NCBI RefSeq assembly: GCF_003072645.1
Contig: NZ_CP028897.1
Coordinates: 181,001 to 245,000 of the forward strand
DNA from: Dongshaea marina
GTDB taxonomy: Bacteria > Pseudomonadota > Gammaproteobacteria > Enterobacterales > Aeromonadaceae
Length of the DNA: 64,000 nucleotides
Direction: 5' to 3'
Part shown: positions 19,158 through 28,478 of the stretch, one piece after another
How the letters are laid out: each line of letters opens with the position of its first letter
Position numbering within the stretch: position 1 is the first letter of the stretch
Notes under the pieces: generated by a model
Database searches by the model: none
What the model saw: only the letters and a program-made list of their open reading frames with translations
Told to the model about the DNA's origin: nothing
Translations under genes and position numbers: made by a program

Positions 19158-19736
19158 TTAGTAGAAGGAGTGTTGGCCTCTTTGATGAGTGGTGGCGTCT
19201 TCAACACCCTTGATCTCATCCGGGAACTCCTCAACCAGCAGTTTTTCAACCCGCTCCTTGACCGTGTAGTCGATCATCGAGCAGCCATTACAGCCACCAC
19301 CAAATTGTAGGATGGCAACGCCATCTTCGGTGATCTCGGTGAGTGAAACCTGTCCACCATGGCCGGCAAGCATGGGAGCAACCTGGGCTTGCAGCATATA
19401 CTCCACTCTATCGAACAAAGGAGCATCATCTGCCACTTTTTTCATTCGGGCATTGGGTGCCTTGAGGGTAAGCTGTGCGCCCATCTCTTCGGTGACATAA
19501 TCGATCTCGGCTTCTTCGAGAAATGGTGCGCTGCTTTCATCAATGATCGCTTCGAAGCCATCAAATGGCAGATGGATATCACTCTCCTCCAGGGTGTCGG
19601 GAGGACAGTAGGAGACGCCGCACTCAGCATTTGCAGTGCCCGGGTTGACTACAAACACCCGGATGTTGGTGTCTTCAGGCTGGTTTTCCAGCAGTTTTTG
19701 AAAATGCGCCTGAGCGGCTTCTGAGATAGAGATCAT
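19158..19736 (-). CDS. nfuA: Fe-S biogenesis protein NfuA
   Basis: A 192-aa [4Fe-4S] cluster carrier. It has a degenerate A-type N-terminal domain ([16 protein letters not shown]) and a C-terminal Nfu domain with the cluster-binding C-x-x-C in [10 protein letters not shown]. It passes clusters to apo-proteins such as lipoate and aconitase targets, especially under oxidative or iron stress. Neighbouring gntX on the same strand and bioH divergent is the enteric arrangement. Confidence 0.95.
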   Translation of the reverse strand: MISISEAAQAHFQKLLENQPEDTNIRVFVVNPGTANAECGVSYCPPDTLEESDIHLPFDGFEAIIDESSAPFLEEAEIDYVTEEMGAQLTLKAPNARMKKVADDAPLFDRVEYMLQAQVAPMLAGHGGQVSLTEITEDGVAILQFGGGCNGCSMIDYTVKERVEKLLVEEFPDEIKGVEDATTHQRGQHSFY

Positions 19737-19809
19737 CGCTCCCTCGTCACTAATCTTGAGTCGAATGGTCGGAATTATACGCCTGTGGGAGGGTTAAAGA
19801 TAGGGGCGC

Positions 19810-20535
19810 TCATCGAAGCTTTTTTGGGGGGGTATAGCAGGGCACCCAGAGTTGGATAGTTTTTATCTTGTGCCCGCCAAGCAGGCGGCAGATCTCTCGC
19901 AGGGTACTTCCGGTGGTGATCACATCATCGACCAGGGCGATATGCTGTGCTTCCACCTGGGTAAAGTGAAAGGCTCCCTTCAGATTTTTACGGCGCTGCT
20001 GGCGATCCAGATCGGATTGGGGCCTGGTGGAGCGATGACGTACCAGGCTTTTTGTATCCAGGGGAATATCCAGAGCCCTCCCCAGGTGACGGGCGATCAG
20101 CTCTGCCTGATTGTAGCCTCGCTTTAGGCGCCTTCGCCAATGTAGGGGAACCGGGAGCAGTAACTCAGGAAGTGGCTCAGCTCCTCTCAGGGAGTTAAGA
20201 AGCAGATCGGCCAGCACAGGGGCATAGAGAGACTGATGCTTAAATTTAAGTCGCTGCACCATCTCGATGATGGATCCCCTGTAGTGGGCCGCAACCACCA
20301 GCCGCTGCCAGGGGGGAGGCTTGAGCTGGCAATGACCACAGATTGTTTGCTCCCCGGCGAGTGGAGTGGCACAGAGCTGACAGCGATTCTCCCTGGAGCA
20401 AAGATATTTTTGACAGTCGTAGCATAGCCTTGGTGCTTGCGTTGGCTGTCGGCATAGCAGGCAGTATCCATTGGCTTGATTGCGCAGGGTTTCCCTGAGT
20501 TGTCGATAGCTTTTTACCAGGAGTCTCATTACCAT
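19810..20535 (-). CDS. gntX: ComF/GntX-family phosphoribosyltransferase-like protein
   Basis: A 241-aa protein with an N-terminal zinc-ribbon of paired cysteines (C-L-L-C, C-Y-D-C, C-Q-L-C, C-G-H-C between residues 24 and 72). A C-terminal PRTase domain follows, with the PRPP loop H-I-A-L-V-D-D-V-I-T-T-G-S-T. Members are linked to DNA uptake (ComFC) in transformable bacteria and to gluconate use in E. coli by name only. It is divergent from bioH across 35 bp. Confidence 0.9.
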   Translation of the reverse strand: MVMRLLVKSYRQLRETLRNQANGYCLLCRQPTQAPRLCYDCQKYLCSRENRCQLCATPLAGEQTICGHCQLKPPPWQRLVVAAHYRGSIIEMVQRLKFKHQSLYAPVLADLLLNSLRGAEPLPELLLPVPLHWRRRLKRGYNQAELIARHLGRALDIPLDTKSLVRHRSTRPQSDLDRQQRRKNLKGAFHFTQVEAQHIALVDDVITTGSTLREICRLLGGHKIKTIQLWVPCYTPPKKLR

Positions 20536-20570
20536 GCTCTGAAGAATGCTGATTCTTTGTTGGAGTGTAG

Positions 20571-21344
20571 ATGAAACTCAAGATTGAAAGCTCAGGGCAG
20601 GGACCAAACCTATTGTTGCTGCATGGATGGGGAATGAACAGTGCGATCTGGTCTGAGTTACTTGGAACTCTTGAGTTGAGCTTTCGGGTGCATCGAGTCG
20701 ACCTGCCTGGCTATGGATACAATCAGCAGCAGATCCCGGATCAGTATGGCCTTGAGGAGGTTGCTGAGCAGATTCATCGGGTGATGCCTGATGAAGAGTA
20801 CAGTGTTGCAGGCTGGTCTCTGGGTGGACTGATAGCAATCACCCTGGCACGGCTCTTTCCGACCAAGGTGAGACGGCTGGTGCTGGTGGCCAGCAATCCC
20901 TGTTTTGTCCAGGGCGAAGAGTGGCCAGGTATGGGAGCCGACGTTCTGGCTAACTTTGGACTTCAGCTAGAGAAGAATCACCAAAGAACCCTGGAGCAAT
21001 TTTTAGCCCTGCAGGCGATGGGGAGCCGGGATCTCAAGGGGGATATCCGGCTGATCAAAGAGAAACTTAGTCAGCGGGACACTCCAAATCCACAGGCACT
21101 CAAAGCAGGACTCGAACTTTTGAAAATGAGCGATCTTCGCCAGCCACTGGCTGAGCTTACATCGCCGTTATTAGTGATCCTCGGGCGACAGGATGCCCTG
21201 GTACCTCGCTCTGTGAGCCAGGCGATCTCTTCTTTGCGTACAGATGCTGAGGTCATGACAATAGCAGGGGCTTCACATGCTCCCTTTATCTCTCATCGAT
21301 CAGAGTTTTTAAGCGGGTTAATCAACTGGCTGATTAAAAAATAG
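20571..21344 (+). CDS. bioH: Pimeloyl-ACP methyl ester carboxylesterase
   Basis: A 257-aa alpha/beta hydrolase that removes the methyl group from pimeloyl-ACP methyl ester, ending the pimelate branch of biotin synthesis. It has the oxyanion H-G-W-G-M-N, nucleophile S83 in G-W-S-L-G-G, acid in G-R-Q-D-A-L-V-P and base His in G-A-S-H-A-P-F. The tetrad spacing and length match BioH. The gene sits divergent from gntX, as in enterics, away from the other bio genes. Confidence 0.95.
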   Translation: MKLKIESSGQGPNLLLLHGWGMNSAIWSELLGTLELSFRVHRVDLPGYGYNQQQIPDQYGLEEVAEQIHRVMPDEEYSVAGWSLGGLIAITLARLFPTKVRRLVLVASNPCFVQGEEWPGMGADVLANFGLQLEKNHQRTLEQFLALQAMGSRDLKGDIRLIKEKLSQRDTPNPQALKAGLELLKMSDLRQPLAELTSPLLVILGRQDALVPRSVSQAISSLRTDAEVMTIAGASHAPFISHRSEFLSGLINWLIKK

Positions 21345-21411
21345 CCAGGTTTCTGTTCATGGGGTCTGGGATCGCACAAAATTACAGTAGGTAGGTGTGC
21401 CAGGAGGACTC

Positions 21412-21714
21412 ATGGATATTCAATCGGCTTTTAACAGTGGAGTTGAGGGCTTAAAAAATGCTCAGCTGCAGGCATCTGAAGCTGCTCAGGCTATTGCAGA
21501 TCAGACTTCGCCACGTCAGCAGGAGATCCAGGTTCAGCCAACTCAGGAGACACAGACTCAATCTGATGAGCAGCCACAAGTCAGTGATGGAAACACCAAT
21601 ATAACGCAGGAGCTGGTGGAGCTCAGGGTCGCTGAGAACCAGGCAAAGGCATCTGCAAATGTCGTTAAGACCGCAGATGAGGTAGCCGGGACACTGATAG
21701 ACGTTCGGGTATGA
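21412..21714 (+). CDS. Small Gln-rich protein of unknown function
   Basis: A 100-aa polar protein. ATG 21412 was chosen because AGGAGG lies 7 bases upstream, better than the ATG at 21397. The middle (residues 25-65) is low-complexity Gln/Thr/Asp. The C-terminal 30 residues (ELVELRVAENQAKASANVVK then TADEVAGTLIDVRV) look like the amphipathic end of flagellar rod/hook-type proteins, a weak resemblance only. The stop overlaps the start of the following gene by 4 bp, so the two are translationally coupled. Confidence 0.65.
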   Translation: MDIQSAFNSGVEGLKNAQLQASEAAQAIADQTSPRQQEIQVQPTQETQTQSDEQPQVSDGNTNITQELVELRVAENQAKASANVVKTADEVAGTLIDVRV

Positions 21715-22700
21715 GCTTAAATGTAACATTGCCCAATATAGCTCCGGCATCTCTGCAGACTTCGGTGGAGATGGCGCGCCATGATGCGGAGCGTCTGGAG
21801 CTGGTGAGTGCAACTCGCGCCGTTCAGGCTTATGCGGGAGGCTCAGGTGTTGGCTCATTTCAGCAAAAAAACCAGTCGGCCCAACCGCCGCTGGCCCCTA
21901 CTTTCCAGACCATTGACCCCCCTGTCATCGACTCACCCTCTGTCCAGGAGGTGGTGAGTGAGCAGGGGAAACTTGATCCTATTCCTGCCTATCAGCAGGG
22001 GGCATCTCAAAACAGCGGCCAACCACTTCCTCAGCAAAATAACCCAGAAGATCAGGGTGAGCAGCAAAATGCCCGGGAGCAACCTGCTGCAGCGACTTCT
22101 TCCGAAACAACCTCAGCCAGTACCGCTCCTGCGGGGCCCGGAGAACTGACTCCAGCCGAGCAGCAGCAGGTCCGGGAGCTACAGAAGAGAGATCGTGAGG
22201 TTCGTGCCCATGAGCTGGCCCATGCCAGCATAGGGGGAGTTCATACGGGAGCTGCCCAGCTAACCTATCAAACCGGGCCTGATGGTCGTCGCTATGCGGT
22301 GGGAGGGGAGGTTTCTGCAGATGTATCCCCGGTTCCCGGTGATCCCGATGCAACCATACGTAAGATGCAGAAGATTCGTAATGCTGCGCTGGCCCCGGTC
22401 GATCCGTCCCGTGCCGATCTGATGGTAGCCAGCGAAGCCTCTAAAATTGAGCGTGAAGCAAGGGCTGAGATCTCTAAGGATAAGCTTGAGAAGATCCGCT
22501 CTGAACTGGATAAGGCCGAGTTGTTTGGATCGGATGATACACAAGAGCTGATATCCGCCGAACAAAAACAGCAAAGAGATGAGGGCTTCCTCCCCGATCA
22601 TGCATTTTTGAGCCTGCAGCTTAGGAGCGAGGTGATCAACTATCGTTACCTGTCCTCTTCTGTGCCTGCACGTGAGCATCATCTGCTTACTCAGATTTAA
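21711..22700 (+). CDS. Putative metalloprotease, CJM1_0395/SprA-related family
   Basis: A 329-aa protein. Residues 1-150 are disordered, Gln/Pro/Ser-rich. Residues 150-270 carry the family core: K-R-D-R-E-V-R-A-H-E-L-A-H with a zinc-type HExxH at 167-171, then G-A-A-Q-L-T-Y-Q-T-G-P-D-G-R-R-Y-A-V-G-G-E-V and a conserved P-G-D-P-D-A-T-I-R-K-M segment. The family name implies a peptidase; activity is unproved. No signal peptide is visible. Coupled to the small Gln-rich gene upstream by an ATGA overlap. Confidence 0.8.
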   Translation: MSLNVTLPNIAPASLQTSVEMARHDAERLELVSATRAVQAYAGGSGVGSFQQKNQSAQPPLAPTFQTIDPPVIDSPSVQEVVSEQGKLDPIPAYQQGASQNSGQPLPQQNNPEDQGEQQNAREQPAAATSSETTSASTAPAGPGELTPAEQQQVRELQKRDREVRAHELAHASIGGVHTGAAQLTYQTGPDGRRYAVGGEVSADVSPVPGDPDATIRKMQKIRNAALAPVDPSRADLMVASEASKIEREARAEISKDKLEKIRSELDKAELFGSDDTQELISAEQKQQRDEGFLPDHAFLSLQLRSEVINYRYLSSSVPAREHHLLTQI

Positions 22701-22748
22701 CATATTCACACGCTACGGGTGCCCCTCCAGATTAGCCAGCCTCTGGGC

Positions 22749-22769
22749 GTGCGGGCCGTTGGCCCGCAC
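22749..22769 (-). terminator. Hairpin downstream of tex
   Basis: GTGCGGGCC-GTT-GGCCCGCAC perfect stem between the convergent metalloprotease-like gene and tex; no T tract. Confidence 0.5.
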
Positions 22770-22782
22770 TGAAAATCAAGAG

Positions 22783-25059
22783 TTAGCGCTTTTTAGCCTT
22801 GGCAAAGGCGTCAGCAAAGGCACCCCCTCTCGGGGCTTGTTGCTGAGCGGTCTGTTTATTTGGCTTACTCTTTGAGGCCTTTGTTTGGGGTGGGGCATCA
22901 TCGGATCGCATCGATAGAGCAATTCGTTTTCGCGCATGATCGATCTCAACCACCCGTACCTGCACCAGATCGCCGGTTTTGACTATCTCCCGCGGATCGG
23001 AAACAAAACGATCGGCCAGGGCTGAGATGTGAACCAGTCCATCCTGATGAACACCTATATCAACAAAGGCCCCAAAGTTGGTGACATTGGTGATGACACC
23101 CTCAAGGCGCATTCCGGGTTCGAGATCACTGATGCTGTTTACCCCCTCTTTAAATTGGGCAGTTTTAAACTCAGGGCGGGGATCCCGGCCGGGCTTTTCA
23201 AGCTCTCGGATGATATCTCTGAGGGTTGGAAGTCCGAAGTTCTCATCGGTGAAATCACTTGGATTTAGCTTTTGCAGCACTGAGCTGTTACCAATCAGAT
23301 CGGTGATATTCAGCCCCTGACTATGGGCTATCTGCTTCACAACTCCATATGCTTCCGGATGTACCCCTGAGCTATCCAATGGGTTGCTCCCATCGCGGAT
23401 CCGCAAGAAGCCTGCGCTGAGCTCAAAGGCCTTGGGGCCTAAACGAGCCACTTTTTTGAGTTGAGTTCGATTACTGAATGCCCCGTTTTGATCTCTGAAC
23501 TCTACAATATTTTTCGCCAGAGTCTTGTTGAGGCCAGAGACGTGGGTGAGCAGAGCGCTCGAGGCGCTATTGAGATCGACGCCGACATGGTTTACCCCAT
23601 CCTCAACCACGGCATCCAGGGTTTGCGCCAGTTGTACCTGGTTTACATCATGCTGGTATTGACCCACACCGATCGATTTCGGATCGATTTTAACCAGTTC
23701 AGCCAATGGGTCCTGTAGCCTGCGGGCGATGGAGACGGCGCCGCGAATCGACACATCCAGATCCGGAAACTCCTGACTTGCTAACTCGGATGCGGAATAG
23801 ACGGAGGCTCCGGCTTCGCTGACAATTAGCTTGCTGATCCCCTCAAGTCTTGGATTATCCAGGAGATCAGCGACCAATTGTTCGGTTTCCCGGGAGGCGG
23901 TGCCGTTACCTATACTGATCAGCTCGACCTGGTGTTTTTTGCACAGGCTGCCCAGGGTCGTGAGCGCCTGGTCATAGCGTTTTTGTGGCTCGAATGGATA
24001 GATGGTCGCATGTTCAAGGAGCTTACCCGTGGCGCCGATGATGGCAACCTTGATCCCGGTTCTGAATCCGGGATCAAGACCCATGATGACCCTGGGACCT
24101 GCCGGAGCTGCCATCAACAGATCATTGAGGTTATTGGCAAAGACAGTGATTGCCTGTTGCTCTGATTGTTCTTTAAGTCGTGTCAGTAGCTCTGCCTGCA
24201 TCTGGGTTGAAAGTTTACTCTTCCAACATCCCTCAACCACAGAGTTGAGCCAGTGATCTGCAGCCTTATGGCCCAGCTTGAGGTTATGGGAATGAGCTAT
24301 GATGCTACAGGCATACTGCTCAAAAGTTTCGCCTTCGGCAGACTTGAGTAATTTGAGACTGAGGACTCCTTCATTTCGGCCACGTAGCAGAGCGAGAGCC
24401 CTGTGGGATGGAGTTCGGCTCAGCTTTTCACTGTGCTCGAAATAATCGCGAAACTTGCTCCCCTGTTGCTCTTTTCCCTTGACCAGAGTTGAGCACAGAT
24501 AGCCCTCTTTCCAGATCCTATCCCTGAGCTGGCTAAGCAGGGGAGCACTCTCCACAAAACGTTCGATCAGAATCGACTTGGCGCCCTCCAGGGCTGACTT
24601 GCAATCTTTGATCTCCGAGCTTGGATCGACATAGTGTCTTGCTTCCTGCTCAGGGTTCAGCTGGCGGTTGTTTAGCAGGGCTTCGGCCAGTGGCAATAAT
24701 CCGGCTTTGCGCGCGATTTCACCCTTGGTTCGTCGCTTGGGGCGGTAGGGAAGGTAGAGATCCTCAAGCTCGGTTTTGCTGCTGGTGCTGATGATCTCCT
24801 GCTTCAGGGCTGGAGTCAGCTTTCCCTGGCCGCTGATCGAGTCCAGCACTACCTGACGGCGCTCTTCGAGGGCTCTGAGGTAACTTAATCGACTCTCCAG
24901 AGTGCGCAACTGCTGGTCGTCGAGCCCCTGAGTTGCCTCTTTACGATAGCGTGCGATAAAAGGAACCGTATTGCCCTGATCCAGCAGCTCTATGGTGGTT
25001 TTGATCTGCTGAGGACGAACCCCCAGCTCATTGGCGATCAGATCATTAATGTTTGGCAT
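22783..25059 (-). CDS. tex: Tex-family transcription accessory RNA-binding protein
   Basis: A 758-aa cytoplasmic protein with the Tex order: helical Tex-N region, a YqgF-like RNase-H fold (V-I-M-G-L-D-P-G-F-R-T-G), paired HhH motifs (V-G-V-D-L-N-S-A-S, then A-R-L-G-P-K-A-F-E) and a C-terminal S1 domain (G-V-I-T-N-V-T-N-F-G-A-F-V-D-I-G, near residue 655-720). A Lys-rich tail follows. Tex binds nucleic acid and influences transcription; it is the bacterial relative of Spt6. It shares its strand and a 9-bp gap with greB upstream, another elongation factor. Confidence 0.95.
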   Translation of the reverse strand: MPNINDLIANELGVRPQQIKTTIELLDQGNTVPFIARYRKEATQGLDDQQLRTLESRLSYLRALEERRQVVLDSISGQGKLTPALKQEIISTSSKTELEDLYLPYRPKRRTKGEIARKAGLLPLAEALLNNRQLNPEQEARHYVDPSSEIKDCKSALEGAKSILIERFVESAPLLSQLRDRIWKEGYLCSTLVKGKEQQGSKFRDYFEHSEKLSRTPSHRALALLRGRNEGVLSLKLLKSAEGETFEQYACSIIAHSHNLKLGHKAADHWLNSVVEGCWKSKLSTQMQAELLTRLKEQSEQQAITVFANNLNDLLMAAPAGPRVIMGLDPGFRTGIKVAIIGATGKLLEHATIYPFEPQKRYDQALTTLGSLCKKHQVELISIGNGTASRETEQLVADLLDNPRLEGISKLIVSEAGASVYSASELASQEFPDLDVSIRGAVSIARRLQDPLAELVKIDPKSIGVGQYQHDVNQVQLAQTLDAVVEDGVNHVGVDLNSASSALLTHVSGLNKTLAKNIVEFRDQNGAFSNRTQLKKVARLGPKAFELSAGFLRIRDGSNPLDSSGVHPEAYGVVKQIAHSQGLNITDLIGNSSVLQKLNPSDFTDENFGLPTLRDIIRELEKPGRDPRPEFKTAQFKEGVNSISDLEPGMRLEGVITNVTNFGAFVDIGVHQDGLVHISALADRFVSDPREIVKTGDLVQVRVVEIDHARKRIALSMRSDDAPPQTKASKSKPNKQTAQQQAPRGGAFADAFAKAKKR

Positions 25060-25068
25060 TGTTAAGCT

Positions 25069-25542
25069 TTACTTTTTATATTCTATCTTATTGATATACC
25101 AGAGCTTTTCCCCTGATGGCGTTTGGACCTGAACTTCATCGTCAGACTCTTTTTTGAGCAGGGCCCGGGCCATGGGGGAGTCGATGGAGATGTGGTCATT
25201 TTTGTCATAGATCTCGTCAACCCCTACGATACGGAACTGTTTGACTTCACCCTCCTCATTTTCGATCTCAACCCAGGCCCCGAAAAACACTCTGCCATCT
25301 TGCTGGGGGGAGTAGTCGACGATGCGAACCGCTTCGAGGCGCTTTCTCAGGTAGCGAATTCGCCGGTCAGTCTCCCGGAGCAGTTTTTTATTGTACTGGT
25401 AGTCCGCGTTCTCTGAGCGATCTCCCAGGCTGGCTGCCCAGGATACCTTTTTGGTGATCTCCGGGCGTTTCTCTTTCCACAGGTAGTCCAGCTCGGTTCT
25501 CAGAGCTTCATATCCCTCACGGGTAATCAGGTTGGTTTTCAT
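25069..25542 (-). CDS. greB: Transcription elongation factor GreB
   Basis: A 157-aa factor that enters the RNA polymerase secondary channel and stimulates cleavage of backtracked transcripts. The N-terminal coiled coil carries the tip acidic residues in L-G-D-R-S-E-N-A-D-Y-Q-Y-N-K-K-L-L-R-E. GreB-type features follow: R-R-I-R-Y-L-R-K-R-L and V-F-F-G-A-W-V-E-I-E-N. The C-terminal FKBP-like domain has the S-P-M-A-R-A-L-L-K-K motif. Co-directional with tex. Confidence 0.95.
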   Translation of the reverse strand: MKTNLITREGYEALRTELDYLWKEKRPEITKKVSWAASLGDRSENADYQYNKKLLRETDRRIRYLRKRLEAVRIVDYSPQQDGRVFFGAWVEIENEEGEVKQFRIVGVDEIYDKNDHISIDSPMARALLKKESDDEVQVQTPSGEKLWYINKIEYKK

Positions 25543-25632
25543 AATGTGATTGATCCAATCAATGACAGATGACTGTGTCAGTTAGTTGAATTTTGCAGGG
25601 GAGGAGCAGAGGATTTCAAGAGGAAAAGAATA

Positions 25633-25652
25633 GAGCGGGCTTAAGCCCGCTC
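25633..25652 (-). terminator. Hairpin downstream of pckA
   Basis: Self-complementary GAGCGGGCTTAAGCCCGCTC, 8 bp beyond the pckA stop and upstream of greB; followed by a T-rich stretch on the minus strand. Confidence 0.65.
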
Positions 25653-25660
25653 CAAAAATG

Positions 25661-27307
25661 TTATTCACAGCAGATACTGTCTTCCTGCAGTTGTGGTCCT
25701 GCTGCAATCAGTTGCTTGCCCTCTTCATTATCTGTGTATTGCACAAAGTTCTTAATGAAGCGGCTTGCAAGATCTTCAGCTTTGGCTTGCCATTCGCTTG
25801 GATCGCTGTAGGTATCACGAGGATCCAAAACGTTAGGATCCACATTTGGCAGTGAGGTTGGTATCTCCAGATTAAAGATAGGCAACTGTTTGGTCTGAGA
25901 CTTCTCAATGGAGCCATCGAGGATCGCATCGATGATAGCCCGGGTATCCTGAATCGAGATCCGCTTGCCGGTGCCGTTCCAGCCGGTATTTACCAGATAT
26001 GCTTCGGCGCCAACGGCTTCCATTCGCTTAACCAGCTCCTCACCATACTTAGTGGGATGCAGGGTCAGGAATGCCTTACCAAAACAGGCGGAGAAGGTTG
26101 GCTTGGGCTCGGTGATCCCACGCTCGGTACCTGCCAGCTTAGCGGTAAATCCGGAAAGGAAGTGATACTTGGTCTGATCCGGAGTTAGTTTGGCAACCGG
26201 AGGCAGAACGCCGAACGCATCTGCGGTCAGGAAGATCACCTTCTTGGCATGGCCACCCTTGGAGATCGGCTTGACGATGTTGTCGATATGATCGATCGGG
26301 TAGGAGACTCGGGTATTTTCAGTGGTTGAGCCATCGTCATAATCAATTTTACCGTTGGCATCGACGGTTACATTCTCCAGGAGGGCGTCACGGCGGATCG
26401 CGTTGTAGATATCCGGCTCAGCCTCTTTGGAGAGATTGATCGTTTTGGCGTAGCAGCCACCCTCAAAGTTGAAGATCCCGTCATCGTCCCAGCCATGCTC
26501 ATCATCACCGATCAGTCGGCGCTTTGGATCCGTAGACAGGGTTGTCTTACCGGTGCCAGAGAGGCCAAAGAAGATGGCGACGTCATCCTGCTCACCCATG
26601 TTGGCGGAGCAGTGCATCGAGGAGATCCCCTTCAGAGGCAGGAAGTAGTTCATCATGGCGAACATACCTTTCTTCATTTCGCCACCATACCAGGTGCCAC
26701 CTATGACCTGCATCTGCTCGGTCAGGTTGAAGACGGTGAAGTTCTCGGAGTTAAGGCCCTGCTCCTGCCATTTAGAGTTGGTACATTTGGCGCCGTTCAT
26801 CACCACGAAATCGGGCTCAAAATCTTCCAGCTCGGCCTCGGTGGGGCGAATGAACATGTTTTTCACAAAGTGAGTTTGCCAGGCGACCTCGGTGATAAAA
26901 CGGATCTTCAAGCGGGTGTCCGGGTTGGCTCCGCAGAAGCAGTCCAACACGAACAGACGTTTGTCGGAAAGTTGCTCTGTAACCAGGCCTTTCAGGTGAT
27001 TCCAAACTTCGGTTGTGATCGGTTTGTTATCATTAGGAGCTTCAGGAGTGGTCCACCACAGAGTGTCTGCAGTCACAGAGTCTTTGACTATGTACTTATC
27101 TTTTGGGGAACGGCCGGTGAAGATCCCTGTGTCTACTTTCACTGCTCCGGACTCGGTCAGGACACCTCGCTCATAGCCTTCCAGGGCCGGGCTTAGCTCC
27201 TCATTGTACAGGTCATCATAAGAGGGGTTACGGACGATCTCTTTGACACCTGTAATACCATATTTGGCCAGTGCATCAATAATTCCTTTATTCGTAGCTT
27301 GGGTCAT
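25661..27307 (-). CDS. pckA: Phosphoenolpyruvate carboxykinase (ATP)
   Basis: A 548-aa enzyme converting oxaloacetate and ATP to PEP and CO2, the entry to gluconeogenesis. It shows R-S-P-K-D-K-Y, the kinase P-loop [11 protein letters not shown] with Mg site L-I-G-D-D-E-H-G-W, and [11 protein letters not shown] near the C-terminus. The frame opens at 27322 but ATG 27307 has AGGAG at proper spacing and gives the usual N-terminus (MTQATNKGI). Divergent from nanA; the 230-bp region between them holds both promoters. Confidence 0.96.
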   Translation of the reverse strand: MTQATNKGIIDALAKYGITGVKEIVRNPSYDDLYNEELSPALEGYERGVLTESGAVKVDTGIFTGRSPKDKYIVKDSVTADTLWWTTPEAPNDNKPITTEVWNHLKGLVTEQLSDKRLFVLDCFCGANPDTRLKIRFITEVAWQTHFVKNMFIRPTEAELEDFEPDFVVMNGAKCTNSKWQEQGLNSENFTVFNLTEQMQVIGGTWYGGEMKKGMFAMMNYFLPLKGISSMHCSANMGEQDDVAIFFGLSGTGKTTLSTDPKRRLIGDDEHGWDDDGIFNFEGGCYAKTINLSKEAEPDIYNAIRRDALLENVTVDANGKIDYDDGSTTENTRVSYPIDHIDNIVKPISKGGHAKKVIFLTADAFGVLPPVAKLTPDQTKYHFLSGFTAKLAGTERGITEPKPTFSACFGKAFLTLHPTKYGEELVKRMEAVGAEAYLVNTGWNGTGKRISIQDTRAIIDAILDGSIEKSQTKQLPIFNLEIPTSLPNVDPNVLDPRDTYSDPSEWQAKAEDLASRFIKNFVQYTDNEEGKQLIAAGPQLQEDSICCE

Positions 27308-27497
27308 TCCTTTCTCCTGCATCTGTTATCGCGCGTGATTAGATCTTGTCTCAGGTGACTCTGAGTCTACCCATTTTACAAAAATTTAAAACGATGGATC
27401 TCAAATTCCTGACATTTTGTGGACAACAGTTTTGACTCAAGCCTTGAGGTGTAGATCACAAAACAGGCAGCTATGTTGTGCCCATGTAAATAAATGC

Positions 27498-27523
27498 TGG
27501 TATAACAGGTTGACGGTATACCA
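27498..27523 (+). promoter_or_regulatory. NanR operator upstream of nanA
   Basis: The segment TGGTATAACAGGTTGACGG then TATA contains GGTATA at 27499-27504 and 27515-27520, with a degenerate GGTTGA between them. E. coli NanR binds tandem GGTATA repeats in TGGTATAACAGGTATA, so the first 13 bases are identical. It lies 20-45 bp before nanA, where a repressor would block transcription. An orthologous nanR is in this window. Confidence 0.75.
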
Positions 27524-27542
27524 CTTAATGATTGGAGAGATG

Positions 27543-28442
27543 ATGAATCAACACACTTTATCCGGGATCTACAGCGCACTTTTGACCCCTCTTGACTCGC
27601 AGCGAAATGTCGATGAAGCCAGTCTGCGAAGACTGATCCGCTTTAACTTGCAGCATGGGGTTGATGGTCTTTATGTCGGAGGTTCCAGCGGCGAGGCATT
27701 TCTCCTGAATCTTGAGGAGAGGCAGCAGATCATGGAGGTGGCGGCACAGGAATTAAAAGAGCAGGGTCGATTGATCGCCCATGTCGGTTGCATCAGTACC
27801 AGAGATAGTGTTGAGCTTGCCCGGCATGCCGCTGAACTCGGGGCTGATGCTATATCTGCGGTATCTCCCTTCTACTATGGTTTTCGTTTTTCAGAGATAG
27901 TTGATCACTATCGAGCGATCATTGATGCAGCCGGGGGAACGCCTATGGTGGTCTATAACTTCCCGGCGATGAGTGGTGTCAACTTATCTCTGGATCAGAT
28001 CTCAACTCTGCTTGAATTACCTCAGGTGATTGGTCTTAAGCAGACCTCGGCAGACCTGTATCAGATGGAGCAGATCCGAGCCCGTCACCCGGATAAAGTT
28101 CTATTTAATGGGTTTGATGAGATTTTCACCTCAGGTCAGTTGGCGGGCGCCAATGGTGGAATCGGTAGCACCTATAACCTGATGGGGTGGCGATATCTGG
28201 ATATTCAAAAATCCCTGTTGGCTAACAATATTGAGAGGGCAAAGAAATTACAATCCTCCTGCAACCGGGTCATTGATCGCTTGATTACGGCAGGAGTCTT
28301 TTCCGGATTAAAAGAGATGCTTTGCCACCTAGGTGTGATTGATACCCCGTTCTGCCGCCAGCCTTTCCATGGTGTAGATTCTGCCTTGAAAGAGGAGCTA
28401 CATACCCTGGCTTTCGAGCTGAATGCCCAAAGAGGCATCTGA
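27543..28442 (+). CDS. nanA: N-acetylneuraminate lyase
   Basis: A 299-aa class I aldolase that splits sialic acid (Neu5Ac) into N-acetylmannosamine and pyruvate. It carries [10 protein letters not shown] (pyruvate carboxylate site), the catalytic Tyr in [10 protein letters not shown] and the Schiff-base Lys in [25 protein letters not shown] follows. The ATG at 27543 best fits GGAGAG, though 27540 is also possible; the frame extends upstream without family sequence. First gene of the sialate cluster, preceded by the NanR operator. Confidence 0.95.
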   Translation: MNQHTLSGIYSALLTPLDSQRNVDEASLRRLIRFNLQHGVDGLYVGGSSGEAFLLNLEERQQIMEVAAQELKEQGRLIAHVGCISTRDSVELARHAAELGADAISAVSPFYYGFRFSEIVDHYRAIIDAAGGTPMVVYNFPAMSGVNLSLDQISTLLELPQVIGLKQTSADLYQMEQIRARHPDKVLFNGFDEIFTSGQLAGANGGIGSTYNLMGWRYLDIQKSLLANNIERAKKLQSSCNRVIDRLITAGVFSGLKEMLCHLGVIDTPFCRQPFHGVDSALKEELHTLAFELNAQRGI

Positions 28443-28478
28443 TTCCCCTAATAACTGTAAACAGCTAAGGATAGAGAT

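Noticed and set aside
26495..27196. 233-aa frame on the plus strand
   Set aside because: Antisense to pckA, low-information sequence.
27440..27460. Possible CRP site in the pckA/nanA gap (GATCACA)
   Set aside because: Only one half matches; the other half is poor.
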